Positions 1 to 6,507 of a stretch of DNA of 6,617 bases are shown here, one piece after another. The DNA lies in assembly GCA_937907975.1 (NCBI GenBank), contig CALEQS010000024.1, positions 1-6,617 of the forward strand, in the 5' to 3' direction. This DNA is from an uncultured Clostridia bacterium (GTDB taxonomy: Bacteria > Bacillota > Clostridia > Oscillospirales > Oscillospiraceae). The translations under genes were made by a program, and so were the position numbers. Position 1 is the first letter of the stretch; every line of letters begins with the position of its first letter. The notes below the pieces were generated by a model, which did no database searches, was not told the DNA's origin, and saw only the letters and a program-made list of their open reading frames with translations.

Positions 1-52
1 TCAGTTCTTCTGCCAACAGCAGAAAGCTGTTTACCTTTTGTTCCGTGATCAT
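1..52 (-). CDS. Probable LysR-type transcriptional regulator, N-terminal fragment (runs off left edge)
   Basis: Only the first 17 codons are in the window, starting at ATG 52-50. They read MITEQKVNSFLLLAEEL and stay open to base 1. This matches the usual opening of LysR-type regulators, where a short N-terminus with a Gln leads into the first helix of the winged helix-turn-helix (pattern Q-x-x-x-F-L-x-x-A-E-x-L). The start is well supported: AAGGGGGG at 67-60 lies 7 bases upstream as a Shine-Dalgarno sequence, and a promoter sits just before it at 79-107. Such proteins bind DNA as dimers or tetramers and often control neighbouring or divergent genes in response to a small ligand. Here the gene is co-oriented with and downstream of the yibE/F-like gene. 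The family call rests on 17 residues, so it is probable rather than certain; another MarR- or HTH-type regulator cannot be excluded. The C-terminal ligand domain is not visible. Confidence 0.6.
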   Translation of the reverse strand, partial: MITEQKVNSFLLLAEEL

Positions 53-78
53 CGCCGCGCCCCCCTTACTATGGGGAC

Positions 79-107
79 ATTTTATCACAGCGCGTCTCTT
101 TTGTCAG
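79..107 (-). promoter_or_regulatory. Sigma-A promoter with extended -10 for the LysR-type gene
   Basis: On the minus strand the -35 element CTGACA (107-102) is separated by exactly 17 bases from the -10 element TAAAAT (84-79). Each matches the consensus at 5 of 6 positions. The -10 is preceded by TGA (87-85), giving the extended TGn motif. Transcription would start near base 72, leaving a leader of about 20 bases that holds the AAGGGGGG ribosome binding site. The quality of this promoter suggests the regulator gene is transcribed independently of the upstream operon. Confidence 0.7.
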
Positions 108-180
108 GTAATTTTAATGGTAGTTTCGTGCGTATTCTGCATGAACGGGATAGGCCGCTCCGAATTGGGTCGGCAGGGCT
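108..180 (-). other. Short intergenic gap after the YibE/F gene; no clear terminator
   Basis: This is the spacer between the YibE/F stop codon and the regulator promoter. I searched it for an intrinsic terminator. The only dyad I see is a weak four-base CCGA/TCGG pair just after the stop codon, with no following T-run. Termination of the operon is therefore either Rho-dependent, weak, or read-through into the regulator gene. Confidence 0.5.
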
Positions 181-1308
181 TCACCGCACCTGCCTGCGCA
201 GGGCGAAGGCGGTGATCGCCGCCTGGATGGGCACGGTCAGGATGACGCCGATGGTGCCGCACAGGCCGCACAGGATCTCGATCACAATGGAGTTATAGCC
301 CATTACCTGCAAATAGGGCATTTCATAGGAGTAGAGGGTCATCAACGCCCCGGTGGCGGAGCCGGTATAGGCGAGGATCAGCGTGTTGGACATGGTGCCG
401 ATCATGTCGTGGCCGATGTGCATACCCGAGCGGAACAGCTCCCGGACAGGCAACTTCGGAGCCTTTTCATGGATCTCCTCAATGGCCGCCGCCACAGAGA
501 CGCTGACGTCCATCACCGCGCCCAGACTGGAGATCAGAATACCGGAATAGAGCAGTTGCCCCACGTTCAGCCGGGTGGAGTTGGCAATGAACACCATAGC
601 CTCCGCATCGCTGGCGTGGAAGCCGTTCAGGTGACCCAGGCCGCCCAGCACCATGGCCAGCACGCCGGAGATGCACACCCCCGCCGTGGTGCCCGCCATG
701 GAGCACAGGCTCTTGCGGGACCAGCCGTTCAGGATGTAAATGGACACGGTCAGAATGACGACGGAGGTGAGCGCCGCGGCCAACACGGCGTTCATGCCGA
801 CATAGAGCAGGGGAAGATAGAGAAAAATCACACAGGCGAAGGTGAACCCCAGTGCGTAGATGGTGGCGATCCCCTTCCGGCCTCCCACCGCCACAAGGCT
901 GAGAAAAAACAGGGCCAGCAGGAGATAGACCATGCCGGTTCGGTCGTAGTTGTAGACGCAGCCGCTGACAGTGCCGTCACTGCCCTGCTGGACCAGCGCG
1001 ATCACCCGGGTTCCCACCTGACACAGTGCGCCCTGCTGATAGCTGTTAGAGTTGGTCAGCTCTACCTCCTGCCCTTTCCACGCGCCGCTGGTCAGCACGG
1101 CGCGCACCTGCTGAGAGCCGTTGAAGGGGGTATTGTCGGAATAGTCGCTCAGGATGGCCGTCACCCGGGCCTTTGCGAAGTTGTGGTCTGTGCCAGCTTT
1201 GATCTGCGCCCGGGATATGCCAAGGCTTCCGATGATGATCCCCGAAAGGATCACCACCGGAAGCAGGGCGCGGAGCATACGCTGGAGCATCTGCTGCCGC
1301 TTATTCAA
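181..1308 (-). CDS. YibE/F-family polytopic membrane protein
   Basis: This 375-residue protein is assigned to the YibE/F family, widespread in Firmicutes and of unknown biochemical function. Visible segments are a basic N-terminus and TM1 (about residues 13-31), then a soluble extracytoplasmic domain (about 33-123) containing 'GAWKGQEVEL' and 'VGTRVIAL', typical of the beta-rich N-terminal part of the family. About seven more membrane helices follow (roughly 125-141, 146-171, 173-194, 201-227, 252-276, 302-326, 341-370). Family-type conserved stretches include VGGRKG (141-146), GWSRKS (195-200), LGAVMDVSVS (262-271), IHEKAP (279-284), ELFRSGMHIGHDMIGTMSNTL (290-310) and GVILTVPIQA (354-363). 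The start is taken as TTG at 1308: it lies one base past the stop of the phosphoesterase gene and 9 bases after GAGG. GTG 1347, ATG 1290 and ATG 1278 are in-frame alternatives with poorer spacing or no ribosome binding site. The tight junction indicates one transcript and coupled translation. A transport or membrane-associated role is inferred from topology only. Confidence 0.9.
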   Translation of the reverse strand: MNKRQQMLQRMLRALLPVVILSGIIIGSLGISRAQIKAGTDHNFAKARVTAILSDYSDNTPFNGSQQVRAVLTSGAWKGQEVELTNSNSYQQGALCQVGTRVIALVQQGSDGTVSGCVYNYDRTGMVYLLLALFFLSLVAVGGRKGIATIYALGFTFACVIFLYLPLLYVGMNAVLAAALTSVVILTVSIYILNGWSRKSLCSMAGTTAGVCISGVLAMVLGGLGHLNGFHASDAEAMVFIANSTRLNVGQLLYSGILISSLGAVMDVSVSVAAAIEEIHEKAPKLPVRELFRSGMHIGHDMIGTMSNTLILAYTGSATGALMTLYSYEMPYLQVMGYNSIVIEILCGLCGTIGVILTVPIQAAITAFALRRQVR

Positions 1309-1309
1309 A

Positions 1310-4300
1310 TCAGTTTTCCTCTTTTCGCTTGGTTCTGATGTACGCACCCAGCGTCACGGCTACCGCCGCGCTGGCCGCAAGGCCGATGCAGGCGGGCAGG
1401 AGCAGGCCGCGGTCGCCGGTCTTGACCGCAGAGGTCTTTTGAACCCCTGCCGTGCCGGCATTAGCGGTTCCGGCCGGAGTACCGTTGGTCTGGCCGCCGG
1501 TCTGACCCGCGCCGCTGCCGGCGGCACCACCGGAGCCATTGGGCGTCTGGCCGTTCTGATCGCCATTTGCACCATTACCGCCCTGATTCCCGCCATTCGT
1601 GCCGGGATCCGCCGGCGCGGCCTTTGTGGTGAAGAGCTGCACAGGGGTGGTGTCCACACTGCCCAGGGCATTGCGGACGACGGCATACCAGGCATAGCTC
1701 GTCTGGGCGTTCAGGCTGTCCAGCTGGAGCGCGGCGGTGTTGGACTGCGCATCCACACCGGCCTCACCCAGCTTCTCGCCCCGGTCTACATAGGCGCTGA
1801 AGCAGCGCTCCAGCAGCTTCTGGGGTTCGGTGTGGAAGCTGACATCCAGCGTCAGAATGTCGGTATCCAGCGCATTGTTCACTCGCTGGGCCGCCGCACT
1901 GCCGTCGGCGTTGACTGTGTCCGGCGTGATGGCGGCGGGATCCTGCGTGCCCAGCTCGGTCACGGAGGAATTGTCATAGTAGTTGAAGTCATCCAGAGAG
2001 GGAGAGTAGGAGTTCACATAGACCTTGTTGTTGTCCAGGTCGAAGTAGAGCATCTTGAGATAACCGCTGCCGCCCTCGAAGCCGGACTGATAGTCGGTGC
2101 AGATCTGGTAGACCGTGCGGTCATACACGCCGTCCTTGTTGTCGTCAAACACCGTGGTCTCAAAGGAGGAACCGTGATAGTGGCCGTTCAGCACCGCAAA
2201 CACGTTGGGGTTCTTGGCCACGACCTCGCGCTGGATGAGCTTGCCGTAGTAGTCACCCAGACTGCCGTCCGGGTTGTAAGCCACGCGGCTGTAAGTGTGG
2301 AAGCAGAGGATGGCCTTGCGGTCGCTGTACTGGGCCAGCACCTGGTTCATCCAGTCGATCTCCTCCTCGTAAATATCCCAGCTCATGTAGACCACAATGA
2401 AGTCCTGACCGTTCTCGGTAAGCAGGTCGTAGTGGCCCAGATTGTTTTTGTAGCTGCCGCCGTAGGTGGGCTGATCCTTGACCCGGTCCTCGCCGAAATA
2501 CTTGGCGTAGTTCTCGTACTCGAAGGTGGCGGCGGCCACATCGTGGTTGCCGCCCAGCACACCGTAGGGGATCTTGGCATCGTCCAGGATCTTCATGGCC
2601 TTGTCGGCGTTCTCCCACTCATAGATCATGTCGAAGTCGTCCACGATGTCGCCGGTATGGATCACATAGCGGATGTTCAGAGGATCGGCATTCTGGGCGA
2701 TCCAGTTATTCATGTTCAGGTAGTGCTGGAAGAACTCCTCGGAATAGTACTGGGTGTCGGTCTCCCACGCAAAGGCGAAGTCATAATTCTCCGGGATGCT
2801 GTAACCGTCCCAGCTCTGCGCGGAGGTGTCGCCGTCGGTGACGCCGGTCAGGTCAGGCAGAGCGGAATCAGCCGTGCACTGCACCATGACTACGGCCCTG
2901 CCATCGACCACATGGTCGGCGGCGGTGAACCGGGCGGCGATGGAGCCGGTCTCATCGGCGGAGCCAACCTCATCCCAGCCACCGCTGGCGGTGTTCTGGA
3001 CAAAGAGCTTACTGGCGTGGGTGTCGTCCGCATTGGACGCCGTACCGTTCCAATTCAGGAACAGGGTGTCCGTATCCTGGACTTCGCCCACATTCAGCGT
3101 GTAGGTGATGTAGGGCAGGATGCCGTCGGTGGAGTTAGTCTCGATCTGACCGGCGTCCAACTGTTCCAGTTTGTAGAATTCAGCGGTTGCGTCGGTCACA
3201 TTGCCGCTGACGGACACGGTCAACGCAGCGGAGGTTGTGGTCACATCGTTGGTGGCCGCATCCACCACGGCGATCACGTCGTTGCCGACCTGGAATTTGA
3301 CGCTCTTCTCGGTCTCATTGCCGGCGGCATCCCGGACGTAGACAGTCAGGGTGTGCTCCCCCTCGCCCAGCGTGACGGAATCGGTCTCCACAGTGTCGTT
3401 GAATCGCTCGCCGTCCAGGGTGAGGATGTTTTCCACCAGCGTGTTCTCCTCCGTGACCTGGGGCGCCAGCTTGATGTCACCGGAGAGCACCGCGCCGTCC
3501 GCAATGCCCAGATCCACCTCGGGGGCCTTGTTATCCACAATGAACTTCACCGTCTTGGTGGCAGTGCCGCTGGTGACGGTCAGGGTATGCACGCCGTCAG
3601 TCAGCTGGGTGGTATCCACAACCGCACCCACAGCATCGGCCTCGGCGGCGGGAATGGTAAAGCTGGCATCCAGATAGGGGCACATACCGGCAGAGTCGCC
3701 GACGGAGTGCTCTGCGGAGAGATCCGTGCTCAGGTTTGTCTTGGACTTGGAGTCCACCGTCTCGCCGGTGTCCGGATAGGTGTAGCTCTCCGGGCCGATG
3801 GAGTCGGGCAGATAGCTCTTGCCGTTGATAAGCTTGAGCTGAAGCTGGCTCACCTTAAAGTCCTCCCGGTTGGCGTCCGGTTCCAGATAGTCATAGACGC
3901 TGGAGCCGTAGGTGCCCGCCCAGAAGCGAAGCTTGATCTTGTAGCTGTCCGTGGCAGCGTCATAGGTGAAATACTGGTTGTCGATGTGCACGGCGAAGCC
4001 GTCCAGACGGTAATACTGCCACTTGACCAGAGAGGCGATGCGCACCGCATCCTTGTCACTGGTCAGGTTGTCGTCAGCCAGCACCAGCGCATTGCGGAAG
4101 TAGCTGTCCCGGCCGGAGGTCTGGAACGTGTAGTAAGCGCCATCCTCCAGCATTTTGCTGGTCTCATAGCTCTTGCCGTCGATCTGGATCGTGGTGTCGG
4201 CATTATCTCCGCCGTTGTTGGCGGTGACGGTCACGGTGCCGCCGACCTCTTCCTTGTCCGTGATGTTGGTGCGGATGCCGTCCACGGCGTCCAGCTTCGT

Positions 4301-6205
4301 GATGTTCACCCTGTAGACCTCGGTGACATTTCTGTGGTACTGGTTGCTGGCGGCCACATAGAACTCCACATAGTCGTGATCAAACAGCTCGTTGGCCGGA
4401 ATGTTGGTCTCATAGAGACCGGGCACGCGGCGGTTGATCTCGCTGTTGGTCTGCCAGGTGCCGGTGCCGTCAAAGCGGTAATAGGTGGTGATCTTCGTGC
4501 GGGGCAGGCTGCCGGTCGCCTGATAGTCAAAGCGCACACGCAGCTCGTCGCCCTGCATGATGCTCTCCGGCACGGTAGAGCCCTCCCGCAGACTCAGGAC
4601 GATCTTACTTCCATCGTCCTCAGGGAAGCTGAACTGGCTGCCGTTGGTGCCACCGGGGGTGGGCGCCTGCTGGACGGCGCTGGCCGTCATGCGGGGGCCT
4701 TCGGCGCTGAGCGTCAGATTGACGCTCTTCTTGTCCTTGGTATCGGTTACGCCGTTGTAATAGTAGTAGGATACCATGACCTGACGGCCGTCCTTCTGCT
4801 GGGTGATGGCCGCACCGCGGTCTGTGTTCTTCATACCGTTCTGGCCGATCATGCAGTAGACGTCCACATCATCACCGATGCCATAGGCGGCGCGGAAGGC
4901 AGCCTCATCCGGGAAGGCGGTGCCATTCTGGAAGCTGTCCTTCAGGTTGCGCTCCCGGTAGCACCAGAACACGGCGCTGGATCCGGCCTTGATGACCACG
5001 TCGTCCTTGTCGTAGAGGTCGTCGATGCCAACTTCGCCGAGGGCCTCCCTGTGGGCGTCCTCATAGGTGCAGATGGCCAGCCGGGTGCCCTGATTCTTGT
5101 AGAGGTACTGGAACTGATAGTCCTGATTGAAGCGGATGTCCTGTCCGGTGGTATTGGTGACCTCCACAAATTCCATCAGGTCGTCGCTGACGCCGTAAGT
5201 GGCGGAGCGGTCACCGTCGTTGGGATAGATCTCCGTGACATAGAGGCCGCTGGTATTTTCCGGCTTGGTGCCGTTGCCCCGCTGGTCGGCGTAGACATAG
5301 CCGGGGCTGGCAAAGGTCTTTTTCCGGGCGGCAGTCATGGAGGTACCCACGTCGGGAATGGCCAGATCCAACACCAGACCGTCGGCAATGTCGCCGCTGT
5401 CGGTCTTGTCGATGGTGCCGTTGGAATAGGTGTAATCGGAAAACACTGTGCCGGTGGCCTTGGCCCGCAGGGCGAAGGTGCCCGCCGTGGCCCAGTTCTT
5501 GCCGTAATCCGTCACCGCAATGTGCACATCATCGGAGATGTAGTAGCGCGCACGGAAGTCCTCTGCTGTGGCCGTGTTTTCCACATTCGTGCGCTGATTC
5601 CAGAGCACCAGCGTCTCGCCGGGCTGAAGCACCACATCCTCGCTGCCGTCCAGCGCCCGGGCGGAGATGGCGGTGTCATTGTAAAGCAGTTCATAGTCCT
5701 GATTGAAGTGGATCACCTGGTCGGAGTTGTTGAGCAGCTCCACATACTCAAAGAGATCCTCCGCCTTGGTCAGGCCGTACTTTCCCTTGTTGTACCCGTC
5801 ATAGTCGTTGGGGTTGATCTCGGTGAGCCACAGACCGCCGAAGCTCTCCGGCTCGGCAGGGGCCTCAACGGCCTCGGTCTGCTCATCGCTCTCCTGTACA
5901 GAAGTCTCAGGGGCGGAAACGCTCTGCTCCTCCCCGCCGGACTCGCTCTGGGCGGCATTGTCGTCCGCCGGGGCGGCAACACCCACATCCGCATCAGGAT
6001 CAGTGGTATCTGCGGCGGCATTGTTGTCTGCCGAAGTGCTGTTATTCTGAGCGCTGTCCGCACTCTCTGCATAAGCGGAGGATGCGGCCGCGTCGGCGTC
6101 AGTCTGCGCATCCGCGGCGGCCAGCGCGCCGGTCGGCAGGATCGACGCGGCCATTGCGGCAGACATCAGCAGGGCGGAAGCCCGTTTCAGCCATAGTCGG
6201 TTCAT
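1310..6205 (-). CDS. Giant surface-anchored calcineurin-like metallophosphoesterase with tandem lamin-tail domains
   Basis: This 1631-residue exported protein is predicted to hydrolyse a phospho-mono- or diester outside the cell; the substrate is unknown. It opens with a signal peptide (basic MNRLWLKR, hydrophobic core, cleavage near ALA 27-29) and an Ala/Asp/Ser/Glu-rich linker (about 30-118). Two related LTD-like domains follow (about 120-300 and 319-520), each with a TEI-x-PND opening (128-134; 324-330), an FNQDY motif (167-171; 359-363) and an SPG or TPG ending. Beta-sandwich/Ig-like modules lie around 529-634 and 862-975, with unassigned regions at 635-860 and 980-1140. The catalytic domain (about 1143-1410) shows all metal-site motifs: DTQ (1150-1152), GDIVDD (1185-1190), GNHD (1219-1222), H1303 and GHYH (1341-1344). 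An FnIII-like module (about 1440-1530), a Gly/Asn/Gln/Thr-rich linker (about 1532-1588) and KTGD (1595-1598) with a hydrophobic helix and KRK tail complete it. ATG 6205 is chosen because GAGGT lies 8 bases upstream. It is first in an operon with the YibE/F gene. Confidence 0.9.
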   Translation of the reverse strand: MNRLWLKRASALLMSAAMAASILPTGALAAADAQTDADAAASSAYAESADSAQNNSTSADNNAAADTTDPDADVGVAAPADDNAAQSESGGEEQSVSAPETSVQESDEQTEAVEAPAEPESFGGLWLTEINPNDYDGYNKGKYGLTKAEDLFEYVELLNNSDQVIHFNQDYELLYNDTAISARALDGSEDVVLQPGETLVLWNQRTNVENTATAEDFRARYYISDDVHIAVTDYGKNWATAGTFALRAKATGTVFSDYTYSNGTIDKTDSGDIADGLVLDLAIPDVGTSMTAARKKTFASPGYVYADQRGNGTKPENTSGLYVTEIYPNDGDRSATYGVSDDLMEFVEVTNTTGQDIRFNQDYQFQYLYKNQGTRLAICTYEDAHREALGEVGIDDLYDKDDVVIKAGSSAVFWCYRERNLKDSFQNGTAFPDEAAFRAAYGIGDDVDVYCMIGQNGMKNTDRGAAITQQKDGRQVMVSYYYYNGVTDTKDKKSVNLTLSAEGPRMTASAVQQAPTPGGTNGSQFSFPEDDGSKIVLSLREGSTVPESIMQGDELRVRFDYQATGSLPRTKITTYYRFDGTGTWQTNSEINRRVPGLYETNIPANELFDHDYVEFYVAASNQYHRNVTEVYRVNITKLDAVDGIRTNITDKEEVGGTVTVTANNGGDNADTTIQIDGKSYETSKMLEDGAYYTFQTSGRDSYFRNALVLADDNLTSDKDAVRIASLVKWQYYRLDGFAVHIDNQYFTYDAATDSYKIKLRFWAGTYGSSVYDYLEPDANREDFKVSQLQLKLINGKSYLPDSIGPESYTYPDTGETVDSKSKTNLSTDLSAEHSVGDSAGMCPYLDASFTIPAAEADAVGAVVDTTQLTDGVHTLTVTSGTATKTVKFIVDNKAPEVDLGIADGAVLSGDIKLAPQVTEENTLVENILTLDGERFNDTVETDSVTLGEGEHTLTVYVRDAAGNETEKSVKFQVGNDVIAVVDAATNDVTTTSAALTVSVSGNVTDATAEFYKLEQLDAGQIETNSTDGILPYITYTLNVGEVQDTDTLFLNWNGTASNADDTHASKLFVQNTASGGWDEVGSADETGSIAARFTAADHVVDGRAVVMVQCTADSALPDLTGVTDGDTSAQSWDGYSIPENYDFAFAWETDTQYYSEEFFQHYLNMNNWIAQNADPLNIRYVIHTGDIVDDFDMIYEWENADKAMKILDDAKIPYGVLGGNHDVAAATFEYENYAKYFGEDRVKDQPTYGGSYKNNLGHYDLLTENGQDFIVVYMSWDIYEEEIDWMNQVLAQYSDRKAILCFHTYSRVAYNPDGSLGDYYGKLIQREVVAKNPNVFAVLNGHYHGSSFETTVFDDNKDGVYDRTVYQICTDYQSGFEGGSGYLKMLYFDLDNNKVYVNSYSPSLDDFNYYDNSSVTELGTQDPAAITPDTVNADGSAAAQRVNNALDTDILTLDVSFHTEPQKLLERCFSAYVDRGEKLGEAGVDAQSNTAALQLDSLNAQTSYAWYAVVRNALGSVDTTPVQLFTTKAAPADPGTNGGNQGGNGANGDQNGQTPNGSGGAAGSGAGQTGGQTNGTPAGTANAGTAGVQKTSAVKTGDRGLLLPACIGLAASAAVAVTLGAYIRTKRKEEN
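1317..1322 (-). promoter_or_regulatory. Ribosome binding site that decides a TTG start for the YibE/F gene
   Basis: AGAGGA (1322-1317 on the minus strand) lies inside the last codons of the phosphoesterase gene. GAGG is followed by 9 bases and then TTG (1308-1306). The upstream gene stops at TGA 1312-1310, leaving a one-base gap. This arrangement is typical of translational re-initiation, and it favours the TTG over the GTG at 1347, which has no good Shine-Dalgarno sequence in front of it. Confidence 0.6.
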
Positions 6206-6213
6206 TTTTCTTG

Positions 6214-6218
6214 ACCTC
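6214..6218 (-). promoter_or_regulatory. Ribosome binding site of the phosphoesterase gene
   Basis: GAGGT (6218-6214 on the minus strand) is complementary to the anti-Shine-Dalgarno ACCTC. It stands 8 bases before ATG 6205-6203. The GAGGT overlaps the alternative in-frame GTG at 6220, which argues that the GTG is not the start: using it would place charged residues VRSRK before the signal peptide with no binding site of its own. Confidence 0.75.
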
Positions 6219-6271
6219 ACTCACTTTTTAGGATTTGGAATGGATTCCTGTTTCTTATTTAAACGGACGGA

Positions 6272-6300
6272 TGTAAAATCCGCGACCACAAAGCTGTAAA
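6272..6300 (-). promoter_or_regulatory. Weak candidate promoter for the phosphoesterase-YibE/F operon
   Basis: On the minus strand TTTACA (6300-6295, 5 of 6 matches to the -35 consensus) is followed after 17 bases by TTTACA (6277-6272), which matches the -10 consensus at only 3 positions. Spacing and location are right, giving a leader of about 60 bases, but the -10 is poor. The operon may instead use an alternative sigma factor, an activator, or a promoter further upstream. Confidence 0.2.
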
Positions 6301-6349
6301 TTCTTTTCTTCTCCGGCGGTTAAGACTGAGTGAAATGTGAGGTTTTTTT

Positions 6350-6380
6350 ACGGGAACAGCCCGTGTACGCGAGCCGGGCT
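6350..6380. repeat. Two overlapping, mutually exclusive inverted repeats
   Basis: AGCCCG (6358-6363) pairs with CGGGCT (6375-6380) across an 11-base loop. ACGGG (6350-6354) pairs with CCCGT (6360-6364) across a 5-base loop. The two stems share the bases at 6360-6363, so only one can form at a time. Neither is followed by a T-run on either strand (A7 follows on the minus strand), so this is not an intrinsic terminator. It could be an operator, a leader RNA switch or chance. Confidence 0.35.
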
Positions 6381-6478
6381 CTTAAAAACATGAAATCTGT
6401 GTGAATACGGCGTCAAATATCTGTTCTCAGGCAAATATAAAGAAAGGCGTACCGCGGCCCTTTTATGCCGCTTCCATC

Positions 6479-6507
6479 TGGAAATCAGTTTGAACTGGGG
6501 CTATAAT
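6479..6507 (+). promoter_or_regulatory. Plus-strand promoter-like sequence with a dyad in the spacer
   Basis: TGGAAA (6479-6484, 4 of 6 matches to -35) is followed by exactly 17 bases and a perfect TATAAT (6502-6507). Within the spacer, CAGTT-TG-AACTG (6486-6497) forms a two-fold symmetric site where a repressor could block the polymerase. Transcription would run rightwards out of the window, divergently from the phosphoesterase operon. What it would express is not visible: no start codon with a ribosome binding site follows before base 6617. Confidence 0.4.

Noticed and set aside
38..298. An 86-codon plus-strand open frame at the left edge
   Set aside because: It overlaps the regulator start, its promoter and the end of the YibE/F gene on the other strand, and has no ribosome binding site or recognisable domain.
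409..1338. A 309-codon plus-strand open frame opposite the YibE/F gene
   Set aside because: It is again in register with the sense codons and explained by the same avoidance of TTA, CTA and TCA. The His/Gln/Gly-rich product resembles nothing, and the sense strand encodes a clear membrane protein.
1154..6196. A plus-strand open frame of 1680 codons opposite the phosphoesterase gene
   Set aside because: It is in exact codon register with the sense gene, so its stop codons would come only from sense TTA, CTA and TCA. The sense gene uses none of these from codon 5 (codon 4 is CTA) to its end, a consequence of GC-rich codon bias. The translation is a low-complexity Val/Gly/His/Ile-rich string with no domain, while the minus strand shows a signal peptide, conserved domains and catalytic motifs.
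6206..6220. GTG at 6220 as the start of the phosphoesterase
   Set aside because: ATG 6205 has GAGGT 8 bases upstream and gives a standard signal peptide. The GTG overlaps that ribosome binding site and has no good one of its own.
6350..6380. An intrinsic terminator formed by AGCCCG/CGGGCT or ACGGG/CCCGT
   Set aside because: Neither stem is followed by a T-run in either direction; on the minus strand the following homopolymer is A7. The T7 on the plus strand precedes the hairpins rather than following them.
6348..6500. A minus-strand open stretch of 50 codons between stops in the right flank
   Set aside because: It has no ATG, no usable alternative start with a ribosome binding site, and a basic, unpatterned translation. 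It could be a remnant or repeat, but the sequence alone does not show it.
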